Shown here: positions 1-11,459 of the stretch, one piece after another | Numbering within the stretch: the first letter of the stretch is position 1 | Layout: each line of letters starts with the position of its first letter | Made by a program: the position numbers and the translations under genes | Source of the DNA: Manduca sexta | Lineage: Eukaryota > Arthropoda > Insecta > Lepidoptera > Sphingidae | DNA length: 64,000 nt | Direction of reading: 5' to 3' | Assembly: GCF_014839805.1 (NCBI RefSeq) | Contig: NC_051142.1 | Span: 1,178,001-1,242,000 of the forward strand | The notes under the pieces: model-generated | Databases searched by the model: none | The model's input: the letters and a program-made list of their open reading frames with translations, nothing else | Told to the model about the DNA's origin: nothing

Positions 1-1040
1 GAGAGTAGCGTATATCATGTCTATTTAGAAACTAAAAGTAAAGTGTAGAATGACTAAAATATTTAGTGCTGAAAGAACAGTATGGTAAATATGGTGAAAA
101 ATCAGAGTAGTTAATTTCGACAATATGTGTTATGGCATTAGGCGGTGTAGATCCTTCGAGTAAGATATTCATAATCGTTGTGGTCGTTTCTCCTTATATG
201 ATTGCTTATCTTACAATTAATTGAAATGTAGCATTTTCCGTGAGCAGTAAAGAGAAATGAGAAGACGGGACTTTTGTGGTCACAGTTTGACGCTATAGTA
301 TGAACGAGTGAGGAAACAACTAGCGACCGTTTATGAGCAAGAAAATATCTGATAGTAAATCGTTGGCACTGAGACAGACGCCTTAATTTCGCAATATCAT
401 GTTCAAATGTTTTAATGATATAATGATTGTTGTTTTAAGATTAGTTAATGTAAATAATTCAGTTTACTTTGTATTTGGTAGCGTATTTGCTGTGGATGTG
501 TTTAAGTAAAACGAGTCACGACTTCGCGATTTATTGGCCTTAGATTGTAAGTGTAGACGGTCTGAAGAACATTGTCTTGAATAGCGGCGGTCTAGGAGGT
601 AACAGGCTAGTTGTGTTTTAGCAATGGTAGGTCTTAGCGTTAATTGTTAGCTAATGAGGGTTTTTTCTTTGCTTTTAATTATAAATTATCTAATTTACAA
701 GAAAGAAAAGAGATAAAAAGTATAATTATTTCTAAACACGCAACACACCTTTTAAAGCAATATTGTGTTGCAGAACGTATTCGTTTTTAAGACTGGGTCG
801 TTTGGATGACGCCAACTCCTTTTAAGAAGTCTGATAGGCAAATCGTGATAGAAATTTCATGTCATGCCCTAATTTCAAACTCTACTTAGTACGTCGTTCG
901 CGACATATGCCCGTTGCTACTAGATCAAGAAAGCTACAATAAAAGACATGAAATATATATTTATAGGGCATTTATAACTTTCTATCATACATTTCAATCG
1001 GTCATGATAACTAATTCCTGTATACTATAAAAAGTTTAAT
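1..1040. other. AT-rich noncoding DNA
   Basis: No gene or family repeat seen. The only structure is a set of inverted words (GATAGAAA, ATTTCATGTC and ATGCCCTA at 847-871; their complements at 945-954, 964-971 and 979-986) in rearranged order. Confidence 0.5.
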
Positions 1041-1145
1041 TCATATCGTGCCGTATCGTTGTCGTGTCGGTGCCGGAGTCGTTTCACTGTCACTTTCCGT
1101 CATGCGATATCGGAGTGGTGCGCGTGCGCAGTGAAAGGTGCCACG
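1041..1145 (+). promoter_or_regulatory. CpG island with NRF1/Ewg palindrome abutting GTGAAAG
   Basis: TGCGCGTGCGCA (1119-1130), a full NRF1-type palindrome, is followed without a gap by GTGAAAG (1131-1137). TTTCACTGTCACTTTCC (1083-1099) gives further CACTTTC/TTTCAC copies. The island stands out from AT-rich surroundings. Function is inferred from motif content only. Confidence 0.45.
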
Positions 1146-1656
1146 TAACCGTACCAAATAAAGAAATTTTAACAATATTCACACTATTGTGATTGGAGTA
1201 TAGTTTCACATGATACGGAATAAACAATTAGCTGTGGTTAAGCTAGGGCATTTCTTTTAATGCTTTGATGGCGGATAGAGGAGTATTTATATCCATCAAG
1301 CACCAGTGTGTGTGTTGTTTATTTTTCGTATTTGGTTTTAGATTGTAGGATATTATAGCCGATGTAACAACTGGATAGGACGTAACCTTTTAAACATAAG
1401 TTTGTATATAGGGTAAGTATAAATATATTGTTTATGGTCTGTGATTGCGTTTAAGATCCTTCGAGTTTGAGTAGCTTGAGTGATCTGTAAAGAAGATTTT
1501 TTTTTCTATTTAATTATTAATGCGCAATACACAATTAATAGATAATTACAATTGCGTTGTAGCATTACTTGATTTCCTCTTCCTGTCAAGCAAGTGAAAA
1601 GTAGTAAATAAATGAATGCAGGAAAAACAGCCTATTAATATGACCGCTTCACGCAG

Positions 1657-1850
1657 CTATCTCAGTTCAACAAGATACCTCGAGGCCGTCCCGTATGCGC
1701 CGATGAAGGTCACCTCGAGTTTTGGTTGGTATGCCGGCGTAGGGCATATATAGGGGCAGGAATTCGGTCCAATGCTCGTTCGGATGATGCTGTACTCCCG
1801 ATTATCGACATTAGGCCGTAAGACCGGTGATACCAACATAACCGTTCCAC
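1657..1850. other. GC-richer block, probable old repeat
   Basis: CCTCGAGGCCGTCCCGTATGC, ATGCCGGCGTAGGGCATATA and CCGTAAGACCGGTGATACC give balanced composition unlike the flanks. Frames of about 60 codons run on both strands and neither is recognisable. Probably an old repeat, but I cannot name the family. Confidence 0.3.
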
Positions 1851-2646
1851 TGAACCCTGTTGTAGTGGTAGCGATAACGTGTTTTTTCCCCGGGAAAAAA
1901 GTCTATTATTATATAATATTATTTCTTATTATTACTTTTATTTTCTTGTCAAAGAAATAAAAGTAGTGAATAAATAAGATGGAAAGTGGTCTGTTGGAGT
2001 CGTATCTGACTGTCAGATGCATAAACCAGCGAAATGGAAAGAAAAATATGAGACTAAAGGTACAATTCCTACGACGATCAAATTTTTTTTTTGAGACACT
2101 CGAAATACTCGGCATAGACGTGATATAGGGCTATAATTATGAACAAATGATGCACTAGTTGCGTCTCTACTCATCCCTCAGTGCATAAAGGCGTGAACTT
2201 TCGTGTACAATGAGATTGCATTTTACTTTTGTATGGTTAATGCATAGCGCAGATTTCTTTAACATGCAATGTAATTTATTATAATTATAATATAATTTCT
2301 CCTCAGCATTAGATACTTATATCTGGCACAGTGAGGGACTACTGAGACTTGAGAGTAATGATGGCAACCATATTTTTTTATCATCAGCACGGCGCCGCGT
2401 GATATTGGAACATATTTACCCTTAATATACTTTTATTACCTGTAGCTAGCTTGAAATTGATTATACTGATTAGTGATGACGTATATTAATTCAAAAATAA
2501 TGTCTGCGGTCATGCGTCCTGAGGATCACGATTTAAGTCCAGCGCCATCTGGTAGAATAAAATAATGCCTTCTTTGAGCTGTCATGTTTGCCTGCAAACA
2601 TTCAGATGCTTCAAGAGTTAAACACACATGTTATTACATTTTAAGA

Positions 2647-2758
2647 CTCCGGGTTGATACTGAGTAGAAAAGCCCAATATCACTTTACCCGACACGGGAA
2701 TAGAATCCGAGACCTTATCACGGCTGGCGTATTGTATTAGCTTATCTAGTCAGGTGCC
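2647..2758 (-). repeat. tRNA-derived SINE, truncated copy
   Basis: The minus strand reads box B-like GATTCTATTCCCGTGTCGGG, then AAAGTGATATTGGGCTTTTC, then ACTCAGTATCAACCCGGAGTC. This matches the SINE at 63417. The 3' part of the element is missing, and the box A side is diverged. It ends next to the repeat starting at 2811. Confidence 0.7.
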
Positions 2759-2810
2759 AAATACTGTTCCATCAGCTAACCTTAAGGTTTTTATTTTTTT
2801 AAATTTGTTT

Positions 2811-3101
2811 GAATGACGAGACGAGCTTGCCGTTCACTTGATGGTAAGCGATACGACCACCCATAAACAGAAACATCATCCAACATCTTGAATCACAAAG
2901 TATTGTTTGGTATTCCACTGCGCTCGCCATCCTGAGACATGAGATATTAAGTCTTATTATGTCCAGTAATTACACTGGCTACATGTCCTTCAAACCAGAA
3001 TACAACAGTGACTACACACTGTTGTTTGGCGGCAGAAAAAGACATTGCGGTGGTACCTACCCAGGCGGACTCTCACATATGAGAGACCTACCACCAGTAA
3101 A
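2811..3101 (+). repeat. Interspersed repeat family with GATGGTAAGCGATACGACC core, long copy
   Basis: It runs from GACGAGCTTGCCGTTCACTTG through GATGGTAAGCGATACGACC, GGTATTCCACTGCGCTCGCC, GCGGTGGTACCTACCCAGG and CATATGAGAGACCTACCACC. This is a widespread lepidopteran repeat; an inverted partner lies at 61401-61646. The open frame at 2959-3156 arises from this repeat and is not a gene. Confidence 0.72.
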
Positions 3102-3109
3102 GTTTTCAA

Positions 3110-4400
3110 ACACCTGTACATTTCTCTTTATTAAACTGAGTTTGTATTGGACATAAGCACCGATTAACATGTTAAATTTTATGTAAATGTAAACTTGTAG
3201 AAAGTTATGCATAAGCGATTCACTGCAGATAATCTCTGGTTATGTAACAAACATATGCAAACTGCGTTTAGTATCATTGACCGTGATTTTACAAGCCAAT
3301 TTAAACATAATTTTACTAGTTCTGTGGGATAGTCGGTATAATTATGCCGGTCTGGTTAACTGGATGTATTTGTAAGAGGGCGAGGAAGATAAAGACAAGG
3401 ATTTAGAAATTATGAACATCTCATAGAAGTTACATAAAAATGTAAATGTACAATTATAGCTTAAGGTCGCGTTTCTCCTAAAGTGGATAGTCCCAGTCTG
3501 GAACTGGCTTCACGTAACCTAACACTTACATGGTTAACCTACTATTTTTATAAACTATTTTTTTAGATATAATAATTGTAAGTAATAAAGTAAGCATTGA
3601 AAGTAATAATTGCGTTGTGCGAAAAAACGTCCGCGGTGCACCGAGCGATGAGATGTCTTTAAATGACCCCAGAGTTCGATCTCTCATAAAATAATTTAAG
3701 ATCTACAACTATTTGCTTCGCCCAGTTACGGGAACTGAAGTTGGCTTGCATTAACACAGCAGCAGTATATGTAGCAGTCAGGGCTATGTATGACAGCTGA
3801 ATGTTACAATTCGCGTTCTAATTTTCGAAATTACCTCCGTTCCAGAACGTTCTCTTATACACCTGAAATAAGTCGTGAATCAACGGGAACGTCATTCTTG
3901 CCAATAAGATCGTTAACCCCTTACATCAAAATGCTGCTCATTATACATTGACAAGTTTTTTGACAAGATCGCCTGGTGGTAAGCGTCACGTTTGTTCATA
4001 ACTTCTAATTATATGGTACTGGATAGCACTGGCCTAATATGTTGAGTTTCATAATGATCAATTATACTGGCAGATTAAGCAACAGTAATTGATGTTTGTG
4101 GAATTGTTTGTCAAATGTTTGTGTGATCTGCAAATATTTGTATCGAGAAAGGGTTTGTGGTAAAGGCTCTAATATTTGACACCCACAAGACTTGTAAATT
4201 AAAGATTAGGTATTTGTATCGCTGTTGGGGTATTTACTTTGTCAATGGATCGAACGAAACCGCGTGAGGAACGCATGCGATCAAAAAATCAGCGATAAGT
4301 GTTACCACATCGATAGCTTCATTAATTAACCATTTTTATCTACATTACAATGATACGTTGTCCTTTTCCATCTTATAAGTAGGTGTATACATCCATCCCG
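3110..4400. other. AT-rich noncoding DNA with small repeat scraps
   Basis: TAATTATGCCGGTCTGG near 3340 and CGCCTGGTGGTAAGCGTCAC near 3970 are scraps of the GGTAAG/GCCGG repeat families. Nothing else is recognised. Confidence 0.45.
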
Positions 4401-4404
4401 TTCT

Positions 4405-4620
4405 ATAGCATCACAGTCGGCGGGCAATGTTATCGCGGCGCGAAAGTGGCGGGTCGCGTGCGCGTGCGCCGGTGAAAGAGTCAACGACCTCCGCGGGAGC
4501 AACGAACGTCTTTGCGCTGGCGCATTGTGCCGAACGCAACAGCCCCCCTCGCGTCACACCCCGCGTCCCCGGCATCCCTCCTCACCCCGCCGCACCTCTC
4601 ACAACGCACGCACGTATTTA
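4405..4620 (+). promoter_or_regulatory. GC-rich island with NRF1-like site and GTGAAAG
   Basis: TGCGCGTGCGC (4459-4469) is followed after CG by GTGAAAG (4472-4478), nearly the same composite as at 1119. GCGAAAGTGG lies just upstream (4440-4449). The right half is a C-rich stretch (4542-4600). The overlapping plus and minus open frames of 64 and 82 codons have no recognisable family and follow from low stop density in GC-rich DNA. Confidence 0.4.
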
Positions 4621-4629
4621 GTATAGAGC

Positions 4630-6149
4630 TGTTAGTTTCGCGAAAAAATATTTTTTGAGAAAATTTGGAAAAAAATCTGTAACCAAAATAAATGTAATTG
4701 ATCTTATGAGTTTTACCAAAATCTGGCAAGGTTTTTTTTAGTACTCAAGCAAAGTTTCAAATGATCGGCACTGTCTAAGGACAGAAAGCAGGAAGTCAAT
4801 TTCATACGTCAAGGAATCGGCAAATGCACATTAAATAGGACAGACGAGCAAAATTTTTACGATATTCGCCGACCACAACTTCATCGAGTGCAATGTACTT
4901 ACTTCTTTGAATCAGGTGCGGTGTCACTTGCCAAAAGAATAAAACAAATACTTTCATTGAAATTTAACGCGCGGGCTGAGGTAATGAATGAAGATGATCT
5001 GAAACAAATTAATAAATTACGCTGTAAAACAAACACTTTAAATGCTAATGACTATGAATAATATCTACGTAACAGCATTGCGATTATAATTATTGTTGAC
5101 ATATGAAAGTTAATAATGTATAAAAAGTCCTCTTTATGAAATTTTTTATGTTTCTCGTGATCGCAAAATAACCAGTAACTGTCGAAGCTACGTCAGCCGT
5201 TACGAAAAATACGAATAGTGATATAATCTTATCTCTGAAGGTCACAAACTGATACGTAGGTATATGTCTAAAGTTTTGTTTCAAACGTCTTGCATTTGCG
5301 ATTTTTTCTCTAGTATAGTAATAGTATGCTCTGGTGACAGCGATAACATTGTTTATCGCTTTCACTGATGCTTGCCAATCACGGTCATTTTTAATACTCT
5401 CATTTCATCATATAAAATTACGAACTAATATTTCTTACACGTGTATTAATTATATTATATTATCACAAATTTACTAGGTAATGCGCGGTTTCCTTCAAGC
5501 TCCCTCACAAAAAATCTATCATAATAATCTGTTTTTCTTTGTATTTTATAGTCTATATTATTTATTACACATTTTTACATAATTTCAAGTCAAAATGTGT
5601 AGAAAGATTCAGAGAAAAATCTTATATTTTTTTTTATCTTAGCTGCTCTCTCCCGCGTCGCATAAGTAGTTAACTACTAATATGGGATGTCCAAATTTGG
5701 AATGTAGGTAGGTCAAAGTGATTAGCCGTTATAAAATAATGATAAAAATTATGTCGTCGTTTATTTCAGTAGTGACTTAATTCGAAATACTGATCAGGTT
5801 ATTCACAGTTAATGAATAGCAAATTGTAGAATTATATTTATTCTTCATTTATGTAGTCATACATGAAAACTACAATTGATATCTAGCACTAATTCGCAGT
5901 CTGATTTGATCTAATCTACAATTCTTCAGATTTAATAAAACCTCTGCATTTCAGAACGTCTTTTTTTGAGAAAATAAATAATTAAATTGGCAGTATGGTG
6001 AACATACAATGCCTTACTCATCTCAACTACTGTTCCTTTCCTATAACAGGTAATGAAATTAGAGAGCTATCCGAAATATCACTTGTTCCTAACATGAAAA
6101 CCCGCAATATATGGCCGGTGTGTCGAACTCCGTATGATATAACCGGTGC
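4630..6149. other. AT-rich noncoding DNA
   Basis: No repeat family or regulatory cluster is recognised. A 91-codon minus frame (5090-5365) is Ile/Tyr/Phe-rich with no motif. Confidence 0.45.
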
Positions 6150-6250
6150 AATGCATTAGACGCACACACGCGCGCGATGCAATCCACTCACAAGCACACA
6201 TACAAGCCGGCAATAGACCGTCGGCGCGCGCTCACACTGGAGCCTTGTCT
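6150..6250. promoter_or_regulatory. Small CpG-rich island
   Basis: ACGCACACACGCGCGCGATGC and GACCGTCGGCGCGCGCTCAC stand out from AT-rich flanks. Alternating CA/CG tracts could adopt Z-DNA. No core promoter motif is evident. Confidence 0.3.
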
Positions 6251-6254
6251 AGGA

Positions 6255-7635
6255 GTTAGAAAATATTAGATTTTAACCCAGCAAGTGCTCTATGGTAAGT
6301 AAAATTTGATGAATGCTATGAATGTGTATGCGCATTATTATTGTAAGTCATGTCCTTTGATATTAAATAGACTGTTTTAGGAATGAGAGCGCTTCGCTAA
6401 TACGTGTCATTATAAGGGAATATTTTGCTTCTGTGTGGGTTTCAGGCTGTGATAGGTAGATAAAATATAATACACGACTACAACATTTGTAATAAAAAAA
6501 TGATACTACACAACATTAATGTAAATTAGGAACCTAAGTTTTAGCTATTATAAAATATAATTTAAATTCACAGTATAATATGTATTTTGAAAAAAAAATT
6601 ATGTAATTCGTTGTATTTACCATTTTTTTTGTTAGGTCCAAAACGAAACACATCCTATGTTTAAGGATTATGGTCTGTAAAATTATATAAATATAATCGA
6701 GATATGACCTTTCATTTAATCATTCTTAGTTTAAATGGTTATAATATCTACCAAGTTATTTTTTTTTTCAAGGTTTGATTGGTTCATTAAACTGGTTTGT
6801 TATTTGTGAATATCAACTTTATTCGTTGTAAGCATTCTCATAAAACGAGTTAAAATCACCTTTACGCGAGACTAAAAGATAAATAAACAATTTGCTTAAT
6901 GGATTATAGCACAAAACATATAGCAGAATCACGGATAGACCGACAAGAAAAGGGTATTGATAAAATACCAATATCGTACAGAAAACCAACGTATACTGAC
7001 AGCTTGCTGTTATGTATGATAAATGACATTCTGAAGGTCTAAATATCTATCTTCCTAACTCCTATTGTTTTTCTCTCTCGATTCTTCTCGTATAATGGGT
7101 GCGTGTGGGTAAGTGAGGGTAATTTAATTCAGATTAAATATTTAATATGCTGGTCTGCAAAAATCCTAAGGCATTTTTTGACTTCATCATAAACGTCCAA
7201 TGACTGGACAAATGTTTAAAGGTTTATATTTCATGCAATACTATTACATTGAGATGGTAGGTTTAATGAAGTGTATCATCGTATTCTAAGCTTAACACCT
7301 CTTCTACATTTTATTATCTATTTGCCCTAGTAAATAAATGATTACTTGTAATCTTTTACAGGAAAAAAGGAAAAAGGCAAAGGATGGTCGTCAACATTAT
7401 CTGTTAAAGCAAGATGTACTAAATATAAATATAAGTATATTTTTTTTATCACGTACAATGTCCACCACTCACAAAACCTTCCTTGCATGTACGAAATTCA
7501 TTGTAGTACTTACGAATGTGTATGAATTTATATATTTTAATGAAAATATTTCTGCATAAGACTCTATTATTCGCACGAGAAAGTATAGAACAAAGCGCAT
7601 TTCATTATGTACGTGTCCTAGGAATAGTTCGCTGA
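6255..7635. other. AT-rich noncoding DNA
   Basis: Nothing supported. Homopolymer T/A runs are frequent; short open frames have no features. Confidence 0.45.
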
Positions 7636-7639
7636 GTGA

Positions 7640-7775
7640 AAGTAACCGCGTGCTAGTGTGTATATTGACGACGCACACAAACGCGAAGTGCGCGCGCGCC
7701 GCCGTCGCTGCACTTTCAGCGTATATAGGGTGCTCCGAGCTCGCGGCGCGGCGCGGCGCCGAGCTTTGGAAGCTT
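7640..7775 (+). promoter_or_regulatory. GC-rich island with TATA-like box
   Basis: It contains TGCGCGCGCGCC (7689-7700), CACTTTCAGC (7711-7720; its complement GCTGAAAGTG is also found exactly at 27397-27406), TATATAGG (7722-7729) and tandem GGCGC units (7744-7760). The layout suggests a promoter or enhancer, but no Inr at a fitting distance is convincing. The 91-codon frame across it has no family resemblance. Confidence 0.35.
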
Positions 7776-8199
7776 TCTTCATGGTACTGTTGGGTGCATT
7801 CAATTATAGAGGTTTAGTTATTGTCTATGATTGGGGATGGTTACATAAACCAAATTTTGTTGTCTACGGATTGTTATTAAAAATATATTTTGGATTTGAA
7901 AGCATTATAGGTGATATAATAGTTTGTCCTTAAAATACGAGTCTGGGAAGTTATACTAGTTTCTACGCGAAATAATACACTTAACGTCTGAAGACAAATT
8001 GAATACACACAACTAAGTTAACATTTAACTGAATCATGACTACGTATTCTAATTACCATAACATAATAAATAAAACTGGCCCATTTGTAAGAGGGATAAT
8101 CAAAATCAATTAGATTGTAATCAATATTGTTACAAAACACCGCGACAACAGTTGCCGATAAGATTGCAATATCCATTGTATATGTTACGTAATGGAGCA

Positions 8200-8300
8200 C
8201 TCTGTAGATCGCGGAAGCGTGCCTCGAAGCCGGTGGCCGGCGCGCCGCGGCTTTCTTGTGGAAAACTGCTGCAAGGACGGCTACCGCTCGCATTGTTAGC
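8200..8300. promoter_or_regulatory. Small GC-rich island
   Basis: GAAGCCGGTGGCCGGCGCGCC is followed by GCGGCTTTCTTG. It includes an AscI-like GGCGCGCC palindrome and a CTTTC element. No coding evidence. Confidence 0.25.
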
Positions 8301-8769
8301 TCTCAATACTACTAGAAAATTCTAGAAGTTTAAAAAGGAGTTGAGAACCTTATATCCTTGTGGACTTTCTGTTTAATGACGAATATTTTTTTATCGTAGA
8401 AGTTCGATAGCTAAAGAACGCTATTATTGTCATCAAAAATACATTTCTTCGGTATGCAATCGTGTATCTATTATGATTAGTTCTGGGAACAATAATATAT
8501 TGTGCTGGATTGGGTTCGCTATTTCCTGACACGGCAAAGTGATTATACTGTATTTTTAATAATAATAGTTCAGATAAATAGATCTTGGAGAGATATTGCA
8601 CTCCGGATGGTTAAATTACCTTGGGTTATTCGAGGTACTGGTTAACCTCAGAATGCGAGTCGTATAGTCACTTTGGCAGGATTTTTACTATGGATATATC
8701 GGTTAATATACAATTGCGTAGAAAATATGCGTTTATCATTCCACAGGAGAATTTGTGATGGTATTAATC

Positions 8770-9110
8770 ACCAGGCCTGTGGGTCGCCGACGGGTCAGAA
8801 TCGTGGGGAGTGTAATTGAAAAAAACTATACTCAGGGGAAACCTATACCCAAGGGCACACACCTCTGACTTTTCTAAAATGATGTGTGTATTCTCTGTGA
8901 ATTTATCGTTCGCTTTGACGGTGAAGGAAAACATCGTGAGGAAACCTGCACATCTGAGAAGTTCTCTATAGGAATTTCGTAGGTGTATGAAGTCTACCAA
9001 TCCGCACTAGGCCAGCGTGGTGGACTAAGGCCTAATCCCTCTCAGTAGTAGAGGAGGCCCGTGCTCAGCAGTGGGCAAGTATATAATACAGGGCTGATAT
9101 TATTATACTC
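8770..9110 (+). repeat. RTE-like LINE/SINE 3' tail, long copy
   Basis: It contains the lepidopteran tail GCACACACCTCTGACTTTTC, the GTGAAGGAAAACATCGTGAGG block, CCAATCCGCACTAGGCCAGCG, TCTCAGTAGTAGAGGAGGCC and CAGCAGTGGGCAAGTATATA. It ends GGGCTGATATTATTAT. This is the longest and best-preserved of four copies (also 12977, 36302 and 41966). There is no reverse-transcriptase coding sequence, so it is a 5'-truncated or non-autonomous copy. Confidence 0.8.
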
Positions 9111-9114
9111 AGAG

Positions 9115-10380
9115 GGAGTAAAATATAAATGGGTTTCTAATATTTAGATATTTTTAAAGGTAGAGTTTAGGCAAACGCGAAAGGACAATGGGAAAAGTTT
9201 GCACATAGAAGCAGGTAGATATAATGACAAACTTGATTTTTTTCTAAAAATATGTGAAAATGTCTCTACCCCACTATAGGCGAAGTAAAATAGATATAAC
9301 TATGCTATTTTATAACTAAAGATTTGAGAATCGAATAAACAAACTAGGTTTTTAATACCAACAGTTATGCACAGATTCCGCTTGAATTATGTGCTGGCTG
9401 TTTCAGTTGTTTTATCCACCTCAGGTTTAAGCTTCAATCTCCAAATATAATTACAATTTGCGTCGCAATCAATCTTCGTCAGTGCACAAATAATTAAAAT
9501 ATGGATTTGTTACACATTTTTTTATTTAGAATTTATTATTACCGCTGAGAGAGATGTCTTCGACTTTCTTATGACTGGGAAAAAGGAAAGGATGATTCAC
9601 CCATTATATTTGTAGTTGGTAGGTCATCAGAGCATAGTTAGCTAGCAATCGTAGGCGAGGTTGGATCTTGAAATAAGTCGTATGGCTGTGACTGAAATTA
9701 TTACACCTACTTATTAATACACGTATATGTTTGTTATAGTTAGTTATATTTTGTTGAATGGTGAGTGAATTTAATATTGGAGGAAACGATAGAAAATATA
9801 TTATTTTTGTGCCTATTACAATTTAAAAACGGTAATTAGAGATGTGGTGTTTAAAATGTCTTAGGGAATGAGAATTTTGTGTTTCTTTTTTAATTTTATG
9901 CTAATTTTCGCGGTAGTTTAATTACACACTTCAAAACTCTGCTCCGTATTGCTAATTAAGAGCTGCTAGAATTTTGGTAACCTGAAATATTGTGGTTTGG
10001 GTTAGACCTAAATAGAATTTTATGATTGAAGCTATCTATCAGCGTCTCTAAGTTTTGCTTATGCTTTGGTAAGATAATTAATTAATTTTGTATAATTTAG
10101 GTAAGTTAGTTTTTTTTCCTAAAACGATAGCCTGAGATAACAGTCTCCAAAACAGTAAATAGTGTACACTGACAGCGTTTATCAGCATATGCTCTACATT
10201 CAGTGGGTGCCGAAAAATGTAGTTTAACTCGCAGTTGACATCCAGTTACGTGTGACAGCGTAAGAAAGCGTATTTAACAGACAACATGTTAATGAGCGTG
10301 CGTACAAAACGTAATCACGAGACCAAACGACGCAATCGCCGCGGTCTCCTATTACAAATCTCGTTTACAATTAAAATCTT
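9115..10380. other. AT-rich noncoding DNA
   Basis: No gene or recognised repeat. ATTCAGTGGGTGCC at 10198 has an initiator-like core but no downstream element at +28. Confidence 0.45.
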
Positions 10381-10434
10381 AATCTATCAAGCGGTGGTGT
10401 GTGTGTGCGCTGTGCAGCGATGCATTTCTCCAGG

Positions 10435-10620
10435 CTCCCTCCGCCCCCGTCCCGCCCCGCCCCGGCCCCGCCGTGCCCGGCTGCCGCCGCTCCCCCTCCC
10501 GCCCCTCGGAGTGAATGCACTCTCGCTGGGTGTTATGTAAGCGTGCTCTTGCGCACCTAACGCACACTAGTGCGCGCACGCGACACCGCTCTCGTGTGTA
10601 TGCGTGTGTGCGATTATGAG
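10435..10620 (-). promoter_or_regulatory. C-rich/G-quadruplex-prone island
   Basis: From 10435 to 10506 the plus strand is nearly pure C with short G interruptions. The minus strand therefore carries at least eight G-runs of three or more with loops of 1-3 nt, ideal for G-quadruplexes. It is flanked by GTGTGTGTGCGC (10397) and GTGCGCGCACGCG (10571) tracts. Two open frames cross it on opposite strands, and neither is recognisable. Confidence 0.5.
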
Positions 10621-10965
10621 TGTTTTTGTGTAATGAAAAGCGCATTTAGATAAATCGTTATGTATGAGCATTTTTTAGATTGTGATACGCGATTAAGATG
10701 ATCGGATAAATGGTTAGTGTTGGATCGGTCGTATCAGTCGTAGAGAAATTGTATGAATTGAGCCCTAAGAGATTGCGAAATTAGGAACGAGTTATGTAAT
10801 TCGTGATACATTTTTTTATTAGTTCGTGCGTTTACCCTCGAAAGCTTAAGCAGAATATTATACCGCTATGTATTTAGGGTTAGTTGATTTTTCCCATAAC
10901 AAGATTTAGGGCACTTTAGACACATATTCCAACAAGTCTATCAACGTGTTACTAAAAAAAAAAAT

Positions 10966-11040
10966 GAATTTCCAACCCGGGATTTGAATTTGGACCTCAC
11001 TCCTTACGGCAGCACAACGTTGCTATTAACGAGATTGCAC
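10966..11040 (-). repeat. Degraded tRNA-like SINE head
   Basis: The plus strand reads CCAACCCGGGATTTGAATTTGG, which is the reverse complement of a degraded box B with its CCCGGGTT flank. CGAGATTGCAC-type head sequence follows. Only the head is recognisable. Confidence 0.4.
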
Positions 11041-11261
11041 AAGTGAAAGAAAGTAAGTAATACACTATAAAATTGGTTCGATGATATAATTTAATTTTCA
11101 GTGTTTCTCAGAATAAATAATTTTACAAGAAACGTTACATTTTGCGGTAGTTTGATATTAAATAAAATTTGTATTTGTACCATAGGTGTAGAGTCTGTTT
11201 GAGAATGGTATAAACTATTGGAATGTTTTGATAGCAATTCCCACGGCTACGACCGCTTGAA

Positions 11262-11450
11262 AAAGTTTTTCCAGGATAAAAGTCCCGCGTTATATTAACC
11301 GTATAAAAACTACCCTCTAGCGCTCAGGAGTAATGTTACTTCCTATTAGTGAAAGAATTTTCAAAATCAATTCAGTAGTTCCAGAGATTAGCCTCTACAC
11401 ATGAACAAACAAAGTTTGCATCTTTATAATATTAGTATATAATAGTATAT
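11262..11450 (+). repeat. Repeat of the TTTTTCCAGGATAAAAGTCCCGC type
   Basis: TTTTTCCAGGATAAAAGTCCC, the GTTACTTCCTATTAGTGAAAG stretch, CAATTCAGTAGTTCCAGAGAT and CTTTATAATATTAGTATAT are the consensus blocks of a very common lepidopteran repeat. Related copies lie at 41620 and 52745 in the same orientation. Confidence 0.65.
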
Positions 11451-11459
11451 TATTCAATT

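Noticed and set aside
5090..5365. 91-codon minus frame with hydrophobic segments
   Set aside because: Tyr/Ile/Phe-rich from AT content, with no signal peptide pattern or splice context.
10198..10230. Initiator ATTCAGTGG as a second Inr+DPE promoter
   Set aside because: The bases at +28 to +32 (TCGCA) do not fit the downstream element and no TATA box is found.
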